From the IMG/VR virus record IMGVR_UViG_3300042564_001213, positions 1 through 21,991 of that record: DNA of 21,991 bases, one strand, 5' to 3'. The first letter of the stretch is position 1. The number at the start of each line of letters is the position of its first letter. A program made the position numbers and the translations under genes. The notes beneath the pieces are model-generated. The model worked only from the letters and a program-made list of their open reading frames with translations, ran no database searches and was not told where the DNA came from. The DNA comes from a virus. Shown here one piece after another: positions 8,355 to 15,982 of this stretch.

Positions 8355-8843
8355 TTAGTAAACTAATATACATCTATCCATACGAAGTACGGCTGAAATT
8401 GTTGCTAAAGCATCTGTACCGTACCCTAAAGAATCAAAGTTAACGTCAGATAAAAAAGTTCCCTCTAATATCCATTTTTCCACAACAACACCTGTTGGGT
8501 CTAACATCTCAAGGTCAATATTTTTCTTATATCCCGCAGCATACCCCATACGACCTGTAACTGACTCAGCACATAAACGTACCCACTCCATAAGAGCTTG
8601 TGACGCAGAAGGTCCAATTGGGTCACGGAATTTAACATTAATAGTTCCCCAAGTAAAACGACCTGCCACATAAGTTTCAGTATTTAAGAAAGGAATTGCT
8701 ACCGGATTAATTGTTATTTTTGGTCTTGCAGCCGATTCTACGAACCATTCATTAATTCCTAATGTTGAAGGAAAACGTAAAATAAACCTATTTTGTCTTT
8801 TAGGTTCGTAAGGTATGGGCATTTTCATTAATAAATCAGCCAT
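8355..8843 (-). CDS. Tail tube protein (gp19-like)
   Basis: A 162-residue protein, the same size as T4 gp19 (163 residues), which stacks as hexameric rings to form the inner tail tube. The N-terminal part, with PYEPKRQNRFILRFP and VESAARPKITI, and the segment WGTINVKFRDPIGPSASQAL then MEWVRL match the tube fold's strand and helix order. The C-terminal part (DLEMLDPTGVVVEKWILEGT then SDVNFDSLGY) is the other typical stretch. The ATG is chosen because MADLL begins right after the A-rich leader with ACAA six bases upstream. A strong terminator follows the gene and a near-match promoter-like motif precedes it, which suits a protein needed in high copy. Confidence 0.92.
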   Translation of the reverse strand: MADLLMKMPIPYEPKRQNRFILRFPSTLGINEWFVESAARPKITINPVAIPFLNTETYVAGRFTWGTINVKFRDPIGPSASQALMEWVRLCAESVTGRMGYAAGYKKNIDLEMLDPTGVVVEKWILEGTFLSDVNFDSLGYGTDALATISAVLRMDRCILVY

Positions 8844-8883
8844 TTCAAATTGTTTTTAATTTTATTTTTATTTATCTTTATTT

Positions 8884-8891
8884 AATAAATA
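8884..8891 (-). promoter_or_regulatory. TATTTATT motif before the tail tube gene
   Basis: A seven-of-eight match to TATTTATA on the coding strand, 40 bases before the tail tube ATG, preceded by GA as in several other sites of the set. Candidate promoter element. Confidence 0.35.
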
Positions 8892-8954
8892 TCACTATTT
8901 AAAAAATATATTTCTTGACTTTTATAATTTAATTGATTATCATTATAATCCAGT

Positions 8955-9010
8955 CTAGTTTATTTAATACTAGTTTTTTAATTCTAGTTTTTTTTTATTT
9001 AATTCTATTT
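8955..9010. repeat. Degenerate CTAGTTT direct repeats
   Basis: The 179-base gap between the HAD-like gene and the tail tube gene contains CTAGTTT or a near copy starting at 8955, 8970, 8984 and 9005, with A/T-only spacers. No small gene is visible in the gap. The repeats may be slippage products or a binding site for a protein acting on the tube promoter; nothing in the sequence decides between these. Confidence 0.4.
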
Positions 9011-9022
9011 TAATATAAGTAT

Positions 9023-9841
9023 TTAATATTCTTTTTTTATTCCTCCTGCTGTAGAATAAGTTTTAATAATATTTTCTGGGTCTTTCTCAAAATGTTTCTT
9101 TACTACATCCACATTTTTTAAGTCGTCATCTGAAAAACCTATTTTTGGGACAAAATAATTATTTATTTTATTTTTTAAAAACGCCTTTTTTTGTATATGT
9201 TGAGACATTGCTTTAACATATTGAACAAATTCTTTTAACGCTTTAATTTTTCCTTCTTCAGGATTTGTTGCCGAACCTTCACCATAACTAACAGGATAAA
9301 ATCTACATAAATCTAAATACTCTTTAATCATTTCTTTTTTAGAAACATTATCGTCATCATCTAAATCTCGATATTTTTCTAAATTTTTAACTAATTCATT
9401 TGAATCAATTCCATTAAGATTTGAAACAATATAATTGTAACAGGCATCTTTAATTACTGATGGTGTATGTCCTCTAGCCGTAACTATTGAAAATATTGAC
9501 CCGTTATTAATTGCCTCAACAAAATCAGGCCAAGCAGGTCCCGGTTTTGCTAACATAGAATCAACAATAAATTGTTTATCCCCCTTAACACCAAAATATC
9601 TAAAAGGTTCATCTGAAAATCCTACTATTGTATGTCCATCAAATTCAAATGGTTCTTTACCTATAGTTTCTCTATAAGTTGCGAAATCTTCAGTTGACAT
9701 TCCTACCTCATCACCGTCTTCATCTTTTAATATTATTTTTGTCGGCATTGAAACTATATTATCATCCCAATCGAACGCGTAATATTTTTCATCAGGAGCA
9801 CCAAACTCATCAATACCTTCTACTATCTTATTATTTAACAT
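9023..9841 (-). CDS. HAD-superfamily phosphatase-like protein
   Basis: A 272-residue protein with the haloacid dehalogenase motifs. Motif I is FDWDDN, giving the nucleophile and acid/base Asp24 and Asp26, with Asn28 in the place often held by Thr. Motif II is SIVTARGH with Thr121. A late acidic motif, GFSDDD at about residues 235-240, fits motif IV, which binds magnesium. HAD enzymes hydrolyse phosphate esters; the substrate cannot be read from the sequence. The gene lies between sheath and tube and has no promoter-like motif, so it is probably co-transcribed with the sheath gene. Placement inside a tail operon could mean a virion or assembly role, or simply late expression. The N-terminal 20 residues and a Lys-rich end flank the core. 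Confidence 0.7.
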   Translation of the reverse strand: MLNNKIVEGIDEFGAPDEKYYAFDWDDNIVSMPTKIILKDEDGDEVGMSTEDFATYRETIGKEPFEFDGHTIVGFSDEPFRYFGVKGDKQFIVDSMLAKPGPAWPDFVEAINNGSIFSIVTARGHTPSVIKDACYNYIVSNLNGIDSNELVKNLEKYRDLDDDDNVSKKEMIKEYLDLCRFYPVSYGEGSATNPEEGKIKALKEFVQYVKAMSQHIQKKAFLKNKINNYFVPKIGFSDDDLKNVDVVKKHFEKDPENIIKTYSTAGGIKKEY

Positions 9842-9858
9842 AACTTGTTATTTGGCTT

Positions 9859-9891
9859 AATTATGACCCACTATTACAATGGGTCATAATT
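9859..9891. terminator. Perfect hairpin between sheath and HAD-like genes
   Basis: A 12-bp perfect inverted repeat, AATTATGACCCA at 9859-9870 and TGGGTCATAATT at 9880-9891, with a 9-base loop. It starts seven bases beyond the sheath stop. On the minus strand the following bases (AAGCC) are not U-rich, so termination may be partial; on the plus strand it is followed by TTATTTATT. It may reduce read-through into the HAD-like gene or protect the 3' end of the sheath message. Confidence 0.55.
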
Positions 9892-9898
9892 TTATTTA

Positions 9899-12800
9899 TT
9901 ATATATTCTCGAAAGATGCTCCGGTTGGAGTGATATAGAACGTAATGTCTATAAATTCTAACGATTTGGTTGGTTTGATATAAATCTTACCTGTCATTTG
10001 ATTTCTGTCTAAATCAGCTGCGTCAGACGAAACAGTTACACGGAAATCATAAAGACCTCTATCTCTTCTTATAGAGTCTAATATTGGGTTAACTGAATCC
10101 AAGAAGTCTTGTCTTACTTTAGCATCGTTTTGTTCAAATAATAATCTAACAGAAACTGCAGATATTAATTTACGAGCTTGAAGTAATAATCTTCTTACGT
10201 TGATTCTGTCAAGAGCCGACTGTCTAATTTGAAGAGTTTTGTTACCCCAAATTACAGTTCCAACATCAGAGAAAGTTGCGATTGGATTTAAACGACCTTG
10301 ATATAGAGTATCTCTATTTTCTTGTGTCAATTTAATTCTCGCTTTAACCGCGTTTACAATACCTCTTGTGTAACCTGCCGCTGCGAACCAAGGGAACGCA
10401 ATGTTGTCGGTTAATGCCAAGTTTCTTGTGACTTCAGCCGTTGCTGGTAAGTAAATTTGTGTATTATTAACCGTATCTCTCATTAATACCCAAGGGTAGT
10501 AAGTAGCGGTATAGTTAGAGTCAATACCTGAATTAGCCAAATTATCTACAGCCTCTTGTGGGTAAATAAAATCTAATTGATTACTATTCGATGGAACATA
10601 CATATTGTAGTCAGGTGTTGTACATACGTACAATGAATCCGCTCTACTATATTCAATGATATCAATTGCGTTTTCAACTAAATTAGAGTTATTTACATAA
10701 TCAATACCAGGAGTAACAAATACGTTAATATTTACCGCTTCAGGATTTGCGAATGTTTGTTGACCTAATAAGTATGCGTAAAAATCGGTATTAGCATAAT
10801 CTTGAGTATTATCTGCAACAACAATTTGTTTAAATGCTCCCCAACCTGTTGCTGTTGGATATTTGATAGTAGGACAGGCACCTTTTAAATAACCTCTTCT
10901 ACCTAACATAAACTCATCTTTATTTGTTCTAAATTCTCTATAGATATCCCATCCGTCGAAACCACCTTTAACTAATAAGGTAAACTTACGAGCAAAAATT
11001 CTGTAGTATGGATTTTCTTCACTATCAGGGTCAGATGTAAACGGTGCATCACCACAAAAGAACGCCGGAGTACCACTAGTTACAAACACATTAGGAATTG
11101 TTATACCACTTGCGTTTTTATCCATGTGGAAACCTCTTGTTCTAAAATTCCAAGGATTACCTTCAGTATCGTTACAAATTGATAATGGAAGTTGAGTTCC
11201 TTTATATTGGAAGAAATCAACATCAATACCTTCAGTATCTGAAATACCTAAATAAGTTCTTCTAACATTATCACCCGCACTTGTAGTTGAGTCGTCCGCT
11301 CCTGATGCTAATCCAAATGGTGGGTTGTAAACAACTTCACCAGGGTAGTAATATTTAGCTTTGATTAATGGGAATGGTGGTCTTACACCAGCATATTCTC
11401 TATAATCATAACCTAAAAATCCACAAGGAAGTGCATCTATCGGTGCATCCTCATTCATTTCAACCATAATATAACTTGATAATAATGGATATTCACCATC
11501 TAAACTACCAATTTTCTTACCAATAAATGAATTATCTTGAGGGTTCATACTACAATTAGTATATTTTTCAAGAACAACCGGTGCTGAATCAGTATCAAAG
11601 AAATCTCTTACTAACACATCAAAAGTACCATTGTTAAATGACATATTCGCTAACGATATTTTAATATCAATGTTCGCAGCATCACCATCAGCAATAGTTG
11701 TGAATTTAAATAAGTTATAAACTTTATTACCTCTTAATTCAGATACAACCCACGGAGAAACCGGTGATTGATATTTCTCTAAATAAAACGCAATAGATGT
11801 AGGGTTGATTGCTTGTCTTGCATCCGGTAAAGCCGTCAATTCACAATTTAAACCTCTGATATAACCCATTCTCCAAGCATTTGTTAATAAAGCTTGGAAT
11901 GTTTCTTCAACAAATAATGGAACTACTGTTCTTGGTTTTGAGAAGTTAGTTGAACCAAATACTTTACTAACATATTTTGAATCAGAATTAGAGAATGATG
12001 TTTCAAAGAAATATTGGTCACCATCTTTACTTGTTATATTAACACCAAATGTTGAAAATGGGTTTTTAGTAACACCTGAATATGTTCCAGTACAATCTAA
12101 TGTAACCGCAGAACCATCAAATTCACCATAACCATTAACACCACCCGGTACTTCATAAACAGGACCATCATCAAGACCATATGTTGATAAACCTCTTGAA
12201 CGAAGTGTTGCGATTACTAAATCATCATAATCAGTATATGCTGTCCCCGAATAAATATAAATTACCCCAATCAATGTACCTGTATAACAATTAACCGGTT
12301 TTGCCGTTGTTGTTGAAGTAGTTGATGTTGAAGTAGTTGTTGTACAAGGGTTTGTAGTTGTGGTCGTAGTTGACGTTGATGTTGTTGTTGTAATAATAGG
12401 TGTTAATGTTAATCCTGTTACAACTGACCAAAATGAATAACCTGTATAAACAGCATTACCTACATTATCAAATAATGAATAATACCAAGGGTCATTTTGT
12501 GGTGCAGAATAATTACATAAGTTAGCACTTACATTATCTACTTCATAAACGTTTGTTTCACCAGTATACACAGAACTTAATCCTGAATAAACACTAGTTG
12601 GAATTGCCCCATAATAATAGATTGAAGTATCTTCTTTAGCCGGTGTTGAAACAATATCAAAAATTTGTTTAGACATATCTTGATATAATGAACTCATAGA
12701 ACCGTCAAATTGTTCATAAGGTTCGTATAAAATTGTAGATATTTCTGCCGGTAAATTAGTTGTGTTTGTAAAACTAACAGTATCAATACTATTAGTACAC

Positions 12801-13252
12801 GCCGAGAATTCAACCGAATAGTTTATAGTTTTAAAGTCAATACATTCAATAATACAATCAACTGTAGTTGCACTTTCACAAAAGAAATCAACCGTTGTTG
12901 GGTTAACATTTGCTTTAGTTGTTATAGACCAAGATGGTCCTGCATCATAACCAGATAATCCTAACACTCTCGTTACGAATAATTGGTTAGATTGTTGTAA
13001 GTAGGATTTAGCAATGTAAGCTGCTTCGTACTTTGGAATTTGTGTATTTATAAATTTTTCTGGAGAAGTTCCACCGAAGAAATTTGTGAATTCATCAAAA
13101 TTTCGTATAAAGATAGGTTCGAAAGCGGGACCTTTTAAGGTCTCACCCACAATACCCAACGTGGTAACTCCCACACTTTGTGCTACGAAACTTAAATCAA
13201 CTTCAGAAGTATATACTCCGGGAGATACGAATACTTTTTGATTTGATGCCAT
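9899..13252 (-). CDS. Contractile tail sheath protein with large Thr/Ser-rich insert (gp18-like)
   Basis: A 1117-residue sheath protein, against 659 for T4 gp18. The N-terminus FVSPGVYTSEVDLS and the following GETLKGPAFEP are the sheath signature. The C-terminal 250 residues (AFPWFAAAGYTRGIV, LYQGRLNPIATF, SALDRINVRRLLL, FRVTVSSDA then DLDRNQMTGKIYI) form the conserved core that locks neighbouring subunits. Between about residues 130 and 400 lies an extra region, including a Thr/Ser-rich stretch at about 281-318 and a Cys-containing beta-rich segment (about 319-390), probably displayed on the outside of the tail. I start at the ATG at 13252, because MASNQKVFVSPGVYT is the usual sheath start; 20 codons upstream in frame are A/T-rich leader. 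ACAA lies four bases before this ATG. Confidence 0.93.
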   Translation of the reverse strand: MASNQKVFVSPGVYTSEVDLSFVAQSVGVTTLGIVGETLKGPAFEPIFIRNFDEFTNFFGGTSPEKFINTQIPKYEAAYIAKSYLQQSNQLFVTRVLGLSGYDAGPSWSITTKANVNPTTVDFFCESATTVDCIIECIDFKTINYSVEFSACTNSIDTVSFTNTTNLPAEISTILYEPYEQFDGSMSSLYQDMSKQIFDIVSTPAKEDTSIYYYGAIPTSVYSGLSSVYTGETNVYEVDNVSANLCNYSAPQNDPWYYSLFDNVGNAVYTGYSFWSVVTGLTLTPIITTTTSTSTTTTTTNPCTTTTSTSTTSTTTAKPVNCYTGTLIGVIYIYSGTAYTDYDDLVIATLRSRGLSTYGLDDGPVYEVPGGVNGYGEFDGSAVTLDCTGTYSGVTKNPFSTFGVNITSKDGDQYFFETSFSNSDSKYVSKVFGSTNFSKPRTVVPLFVEETFQALLTNAWRMGYIRGLNCELTALPDARQAINPTSIAFYLEKYQSPVSPWVVSELRGNKVYNLFKFTTIADGDAANIDIKISLANMSFNNGTFDVLVRDFFDTDSAPVVLEKYTNCSMNPQDNSFIGKKIGSLDGEYPLLSSYIMVEMNEDAPIDALPCGFLGYDYREYAGVRPPFPLIKAKYYYPGEVVYNPPFGLASGADDSTTSAGDNVRRTYLGISDTEGIDVDFFQYKGTQLPLSICNDTEGNPWNFRTRGFHMDKNASGITIPNVFVTSGTPAFFCGDAPFTSDPDSEENPYYRIFARKFTLLVKGGFDGWDIYREFRTNKDEFMLGRRGYLKGACPTIKYPTATGWGAFKQIVVADNTQDYANTDFYAYLLGQQTFANPEAVNINVFVTPGIDYVNNSNLVENAIDIIEYSRADSLYVCTTPDYNMYVPSNSNQLDFIYPQEAVDNLANSGIDSNYTATYYPWVLMRDTVNNTQIYLPATAEVTRNLALTDNIAFPWFAAAGYTRGIVNAVKARIKLTQENRDTLYQGRLNPIATFSDVGTVIWGNKTLQIRQSALDRINVRRLLLQARKLISAVSVRLLFEQNDAKVRQDFLDSVNPILDSIRRDRGLYDFRVTVSSDAADLDRNQMTGKIYIKPTKSLEFIDITFYITPTGASFENI
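12296..12410 (-). repeat. Trinucleotide-rich tract encoding the Thr/Ser-rich linker of the sheath
   Basis: A GTT/GTA/GTC-rich stretch (ACN and TCN codons on the coding strand) encoding runs of Thr and Ser broken by NPC and AKP. It includes a 15-base tandem repeat, TGTTGAAGTAGTTG at 12311-12324 and again at 12326-12339. Such tracts tend to change length by slippage, so the linker may vary between relatives. Confidence 0.7.
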
Positions 13253-13288
13253 TAGTTTGTCTTTTTTATTTGTAAATTTATTTTTATT

Positions 13289-13296
13289 GATAAATA
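13289..13296 (-). promoter_or_regulatory. TATTTATC motif before the sheath gene
   Basis: A seven-of-eight match to TATTTATA on the coding strand, 36 bases before the sheath ATG. The same TATTTATC variant occurs before the gene starting at 15934. Candidate promoter element. Confidence 0.35.
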
Positions 13297-13311
13297 TTAT
13301 AAAAAAAACCA

Positions 13312-13338
13312 AAATACTTTACTTCATAAGAAGTATTT
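13312..13338. repeat. Inverted repeat in the sheath/RHH divergent region
   Basis: AAATACTT at 13312-13319 and AAGTATTT at 13331-13338 form an 8-bp inverted repeat with an 11-base spacer, overlapping the TATTTATA motif of the RHH gene. It lies between two divergently transcribed genes and is a plausible operator for the ribbon-helix-helix protein encoded next to it. That function is inferred from position. Confidence 0.4.
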
Positions 13339-13341
13339 ATA
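13334..13341 (+). promoter_or_regulatory. TATTTATA motif before the RHH gene
   Basis: An exact TATTTATA on the plus strand, 34 bases before the ATG of the ribbon-helix-helix gene. Its reverse complement is TATAAATA, the T4 late promoter core, pointing at the sheath gene 82 bases away, so this site might serve either direction. Confidence 0.45.
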
Positions 13342-13346
13342 AATTA

Positions 13347-13375
13347 GGTAGAATAAATTCTGCCTTTATTCTACC
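13347..13375. promoter_or_regulatory. Perfect hairpin abutting the RHH start codon
   Basis: A perfect 11-bp inverted repeat, GGTAGAATAAA at 13347-13357 and TTTATTCTACC at 13365-13375, loop of 7 bases, ending at the base before the RHH ATG. In the plus-strand message it would bury the translation start region; in DNA it could be an operator. On the minus strand it could weakly terminate the transcript of the gene ending at 13537, being followed by TAATTTATA. Confidence 0.5.
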
Positions 13376-13540
13376 ATGGCAGATAACGAAAAAAAGATAA
13401 AGAACCTAAAGATATCAATTGAGACTCACAACATCCTAAAGACCTATTGTGAAAAGAGGGGGATTAAAATGTATCGTTTTTTAGAAAGAATGATTATTGA
13501 TAAATGTAAGGAAAAGAAGGATATATACGGTGAGGATTAA
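13376..13540 (+). CDS. Small ribbon-helix-helix (Arc/CopG-like) DNA-binding protein
   Basis: A 54-residue open frame on the strand opposite to its neighbours. Residues about 8-15 (KNLKISIE) fit the N-terminal beta ribbon. THNILKTYCEKRGIKM gives the first helix and turn, and YRFLERMIIDKCKEK gives the second helix, the order of Arc/CopG dimers that insert a two-stranded ribbon into the major groove. Its stop overlaps the stop of the convergent gene by four bases, and its start abuts a perfect hairpin. It is placed to control the sheath promoter region, its own gene, or both. I see no toxin gene next to it. Its codon use and lack of overlap with other frames over most of its length support a real gene. 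Confidence 0.72.
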   Translation: MADNEKKIKNLKISIETHNILKTYCEKRGIKMYRFLERMIIDKCKEKKDIYGED

Positions 13541-14574
13541 ACTAATTGGTTCTGTAACACAATAGAACTCTCTAAAGTATCATTATTTTTAACAACAACA
13601 ATTCTTAAAACATCATTGGTATTGATTTGTATTTGATATAAATCAGACCCATAATATTGATTATTTAAGAACACATCAAATGATTCAATGTTTGATGTTT
13701 CTCCTAAATTTAAATCAACGGTATAATCAAAAACTTGTGAAATAATATTGTTTCCAACAACAAATAAAATATTTGTTTCTGTTCCTTCGTCTGTAATATT
13801 TTTTCTTCGCCCTCTCATAAAAGATTCTTTTTCAAATTCAACTACAGTTAGAACTCTTGAAACAGCCGGAGAAATTTCAAATTCATTTTCATCAATTAAA
13901 AAACCTAACATAGTAAAATCATAACTTTGAATATAATATTTTCTTTTATCTATATTCATAACAGATTCATCTGTAATATTATTCATTATGATTGGAATGT
14001 AATGACCTTTGATGGTTGTATAGGCTTGACGAGACGCAAACATTTCAAGAATGTTTTTATTCAAGGCGTTTAATTCTCTCATTCTATTACAAATAATTTT
14101 AACAGAATAAGTAATATCAACCGGAACAGGTTGAGGTATTTTATAAATGTCCATACCATTTCTATTTCCATCCCAAGTAGGAACTTGAGCATAAAAATAT
14201 TGTTTTCTATTTGGAATATTATAAAGTAATGCGGGGTTAGTACCGAATTTAACTTCAGGGTTTCTCACAATAGTAATAAACGGAGGTGAAACATTTGAAT
14301 CTAAATCTTGGAAGTTCCAAGTTTCGGTAAATTGAGACCAGTTTTGAGTTGTAATAATGATATCAACCGTAGGTATAACTTTACCGTCCACAATTGTTTG
14401 TAATTCATTTTGAACAAAATTTAACATCCCCCCATCTAAATCGGCATGCAAAATGGATTTTGGTAAATAAGTTCCGTCTTTATTGATTTTTTCTAATAAC
14501 TCCTCTCTTCTTGGGTAAAGAGTTTTTGGAAATGTTAACGGTATTGTTTTCTTTATTTTGTTTGGTAAACCCAT
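13537..14574 (-). CDS. Tail terminator / sheath-stabiliser candidate (gp15-like)
   Basis: A 345-residue protein encoded immediately upstream of the sheath in transcription order, where T4 has gp15 before gp18. The middle part has the pattern of gp15-type tail terminators: PQPVPVDITYSVKIICNRMR, then a helix ending NILEMFASRQAY, then a beta segment GHYIPIIMNN, then a strand pair YYIQSYDFTMLGFLID. T4 gp15 has a comparable order (a P-x-x-I-x-Y-x-L-x-I strand, a long helix ending in F-x-P, then a strand ending in a G-W/F-hydrophobic). The C-terminal 90 residues are a further beta-rich region. Terminators cap the tube and sheath at the head-proximal end. The match is by pattern and order rather than clear identity; another baseplate or neck role remains possible. 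Confidence 0.45.
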   Translation of the reverse strand: MGLPNKIKKTIPLTFPKTLYPRREELLEKINKDGTYLPKSILHADLDGGMLNFVQNELQTIVDGKVIPTVDIIITTQNWSQFTETWNFQDLDSNVSPPFITIVRNPEVKFGTNPALLYNIPNRKQYFYAQVPTWDGNRNGMDIYKIPQPVPVDITYSVKIICNRMRELNALNKNILEMFASRQAYTTIKGHYIPIIMNNITDESVMNIDKRKYYIQSYDFTMLGFLIDENEFEISPAVSRVLTVVEFEKESFMRGRRKNITDEGTETNILFVVGNNIISQVFDYTVDLNLGETSNIESFDVFLNNQYYGSDLYQIQINTNDVLRIVVVKNNDTLESSIVLQNQLV

Positions 14575-14575
14575 T

Positions 14576-15022
14576 TTATTGTTTTGTTATAAATATTTTG
14601 TTTCTTAAATTTATCAATTCTACTTCACCGGCACTGTATATTGGTTCTTCGGTGTCTTTTATTACATAAGAATTATATTTGTATGGGTTATAGGTTACGA
14701 TATTACTATTTGGTTCACTTGGTAAGTTTTCACAAGGAAATTTACAATAATCTTCTAATGTTCCAATAACAAATGAGTGAACATTTTTACTTTTTTCTCT
14801 AACCACTTTTTCTCTTCCACCCTGTCTAACTCTAAATTCAACATCAGTTAGTTTAACATAATCTGCGTGAGTAATTACTTTACCATTACGACTAATTGAA
14901 AAAGTGTGTTTATGTAGATTATAATAAACCATAACTTTATCACCTATATAAGTTTTTTCATTATCATCGGTAATGGTTTCTAATATTCTTCTATATTGTC
15001 TTTCGTTAATTATAATCTTCAT
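14576..15022 (-). CDS. Small unknown protein with INE-type N-terminal tag
   Basis: A 148-residue protein of unknown function. The N-terminus MKIIINERQYRRILETI is an amphipathic, charged helix of a type that recurs at the start of other proteins here (15006-15419, and inside the SOD fusion). The rest is beta-rich, with a KVMVYYNLHKHTFSISRNGK hairpin-like segment and Cys at CKFPCENLP. It overlaps the upstream gene by 17 bases and ends one base before the start of the gp15-like gene, so it is translated within the neck/tail operon. The next gene's TATTTATA motif lies inside its last codons. It may be packaged or an assembly factor; nothing decides. Confidence 0.6.
   Translation of the reverse strand: MKIIINERQYRRILETITDDNEKTYIGDKVMVYYNLHKHTFSISRNGKVITHADYVKLTDVEFRVRQGGREKVVREKSKNVHSFVIGTLEDYCKFPCENLPSEPNSNIVTYNPYKYNSYVIKDTEEPIYSAGEVELINLRNKIFITKQ
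14588..14595 (-). promoter_or_regulatory. TATTTATA motif before the gp15-like gene
   Basis: An exact TATTTATA on the coding strand, 13 bases before the ATG of the gp15-like protein. It lies within the final codons of the upstream gene, encoding part of the end IFITKQ, so it survives although it overlaps coding sequence. Confidence 0.42.
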
Positions 15023-15419
15023 AATTGTAATATGCTGATACGGTTTTAACCGGTAAATTAAATTTATCTTGAAACCATTTTTTCATAGGTTCACCCCAAT
15101 GTTCTTGAAACATTTCATCTAAATGTTCCCCATATTCTCCAATAACTTCTAAAATTGGTGCTTTATCTCTAAAAGATTTACTTGATGGTTCATTATAATA
15201 ATCAATATCAAAATAATGAAACACTACATCAGAATCATACTCACCTTCCCAGTCTCCTTTATAGAACATTAAAAAATTTTCATTTTCGGGGTTCTCTTGC
15301 CAATCGTCACCTTCTTCATTTGGACCGTAAACCCAATCCATTTCACTTGGATTAAATGTTTTATCAATATAATTGTATATTGAATTGAATAGTTTATTTT
15401 CTGTTATTTTTACTTTCAT
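15006..15419 (-). CDS. Small acidic unknown protein with ITE-type N-terminal tag
   Basis: A 137-residue, strongly acidic and aromatic protein of unknown function. The N-terminus MKVKITENKLFNSIYNYI resembles that of the next gene. The body is rich in Asp, Glu, Trp and Tyr (WVYGPNEEGDDWQENPENEN, then VVFHYFDIDYYNEP) and ends with a helix and YYNYEDYN. Its start overlaps the stop of the upstream gene by one base (TAATG), which points to coupled translation. It is placed among neck and tail genes; an assembly or virion role is only inferred. Confidence 0.6.
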   Translation of the reverse strand: MKVKITENKLFNSIYNYIDKTFNPSEMDWVYGPNEEGDDWQENPENENFLMFYKGDWEGEYDSDVVFHYFDIDYYNEPSSKSFRDKAPILEVIGEYGEHLDEMFQEHWGEPMKKWFQDKFNLPVKTVSAYYNYEDYN

Positions 15420-15934
15420 TATAATCCTCTAAATTCATTTTCCGTTACCGGAGTTGCTATATATGATTTATAAAATGGTTTATAACCGGCATATGTATGT
15501 TTATTATCTGAATTAATTCTTCCGTCATCGCTAACCACATAATATCTAACTTTTGTTTCTGTTTCATAATAACCAATGTAATCCCCATAATTAATTTGAA
15601 TTCCTAAATCGTTAAGTTGAGCTGCGTAAATTGCAAATTTCATATTACCAGGTTCTGATTGTACAATTTTAGAATTACCCAAAAATTTATTTTCAGGTGG
15701 AAGTATCTGAACATAAGCTTTAAACTCTATTGGTGGTAAATATTTTATACCATCAGTCATCACCTCACCATATACATCGTCTGTTTTGGTTTTTAATCTA
15801 TCTATCTTATATAGTACTAACGTAAAGTTCATATCACCATATAACCATTCCTCTCCCATAGAGATGTCTAAATTGTAATCCTCCGCTCCGAAGAATTTAC
15901 CTATCCTTGTTATTGGTACTAAATTTCTACTCAT
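15419..15934 (-). CDS. Candidate neck / head-closure protein (gp14-like)
   Basis: A 171-residue protein that begins the minus-strand tail unit. Its pattern of a YGEV segment, YLPPIEFKAYVQI and a later GIQINYGDYIGYYET strand pair recalls neck and head-closure proteins, in which a YGE-type segment precedes a beta barrel. Upstream position relative to the gp15-like and sheath genes agrees with the T4 order 13-14-15-18-19, if the plus-strand gp13-like gene is included. The assignment is tentative; it is shorter than T4 gp14 (256 residues). The start ATG follows a TATTTATC motif by only three bases. It is divergent to the helicase gene. Confidence 0.42.
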   Translation of the reverse strand: MSRNLVPITRIGKFFGAEDYNLDISMGEEWLYGDMNFTLVLYKIDRLKTKTDDVYGEVMTDGIKYLPPIEFKAYVQILPPENKFLGNSKIVQSEPGNMKFAIYAAQLNDLGIQINYGDYIGYYETETKVRYYVVSDDGRINSDNKHTYAGYKPFYKSYIATPVTENEFRGL

Positions 15935-15937
15935 ATT

Positions 15938-15945
15938 GATAAATA
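15938..15945 (-). promoter_or_regulatory. TATTTATC motif at the neck-gene start
   Basis: A seven-of-eight match to TATTTATA on the coding strand, only three bases before the ATG at 15934 in the 48-base divergent region with the helicase gene. If it is a promoter, transcription would start inside or at the start of the gene, giving a leaderless message or a downstream start. Confidence 0.32.
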
Positions 15946-15982
15946 TTAAATAATTTATTATATTTCTATTAAAAGATTAAAT

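Noticed and set aside
8915-8943. Sigma-70-like promoter on the plus strand (TTGACT, 17-base spacer, TATCAT)
   Set aside because: It would read only antisense to the HAD-like gene, no plus-strand gene follows, and the expected host group does not use this consensus; likely a chance match in AT-rich sequence.
13045-13052. TATTTATA inside the sheath gene as a promoter
   Set aside because: It lies in coding sequence in the reversed sense, with no gene start nearby on the plus strand.
13253-13312. Longer sheath start at 13312
   Set aside because: The added 20 residues are Lys/Asn/Phe-rich translated leader, and MASNQKVFVSPGVYT matches the normal sheath start, with ACAA just upstream.
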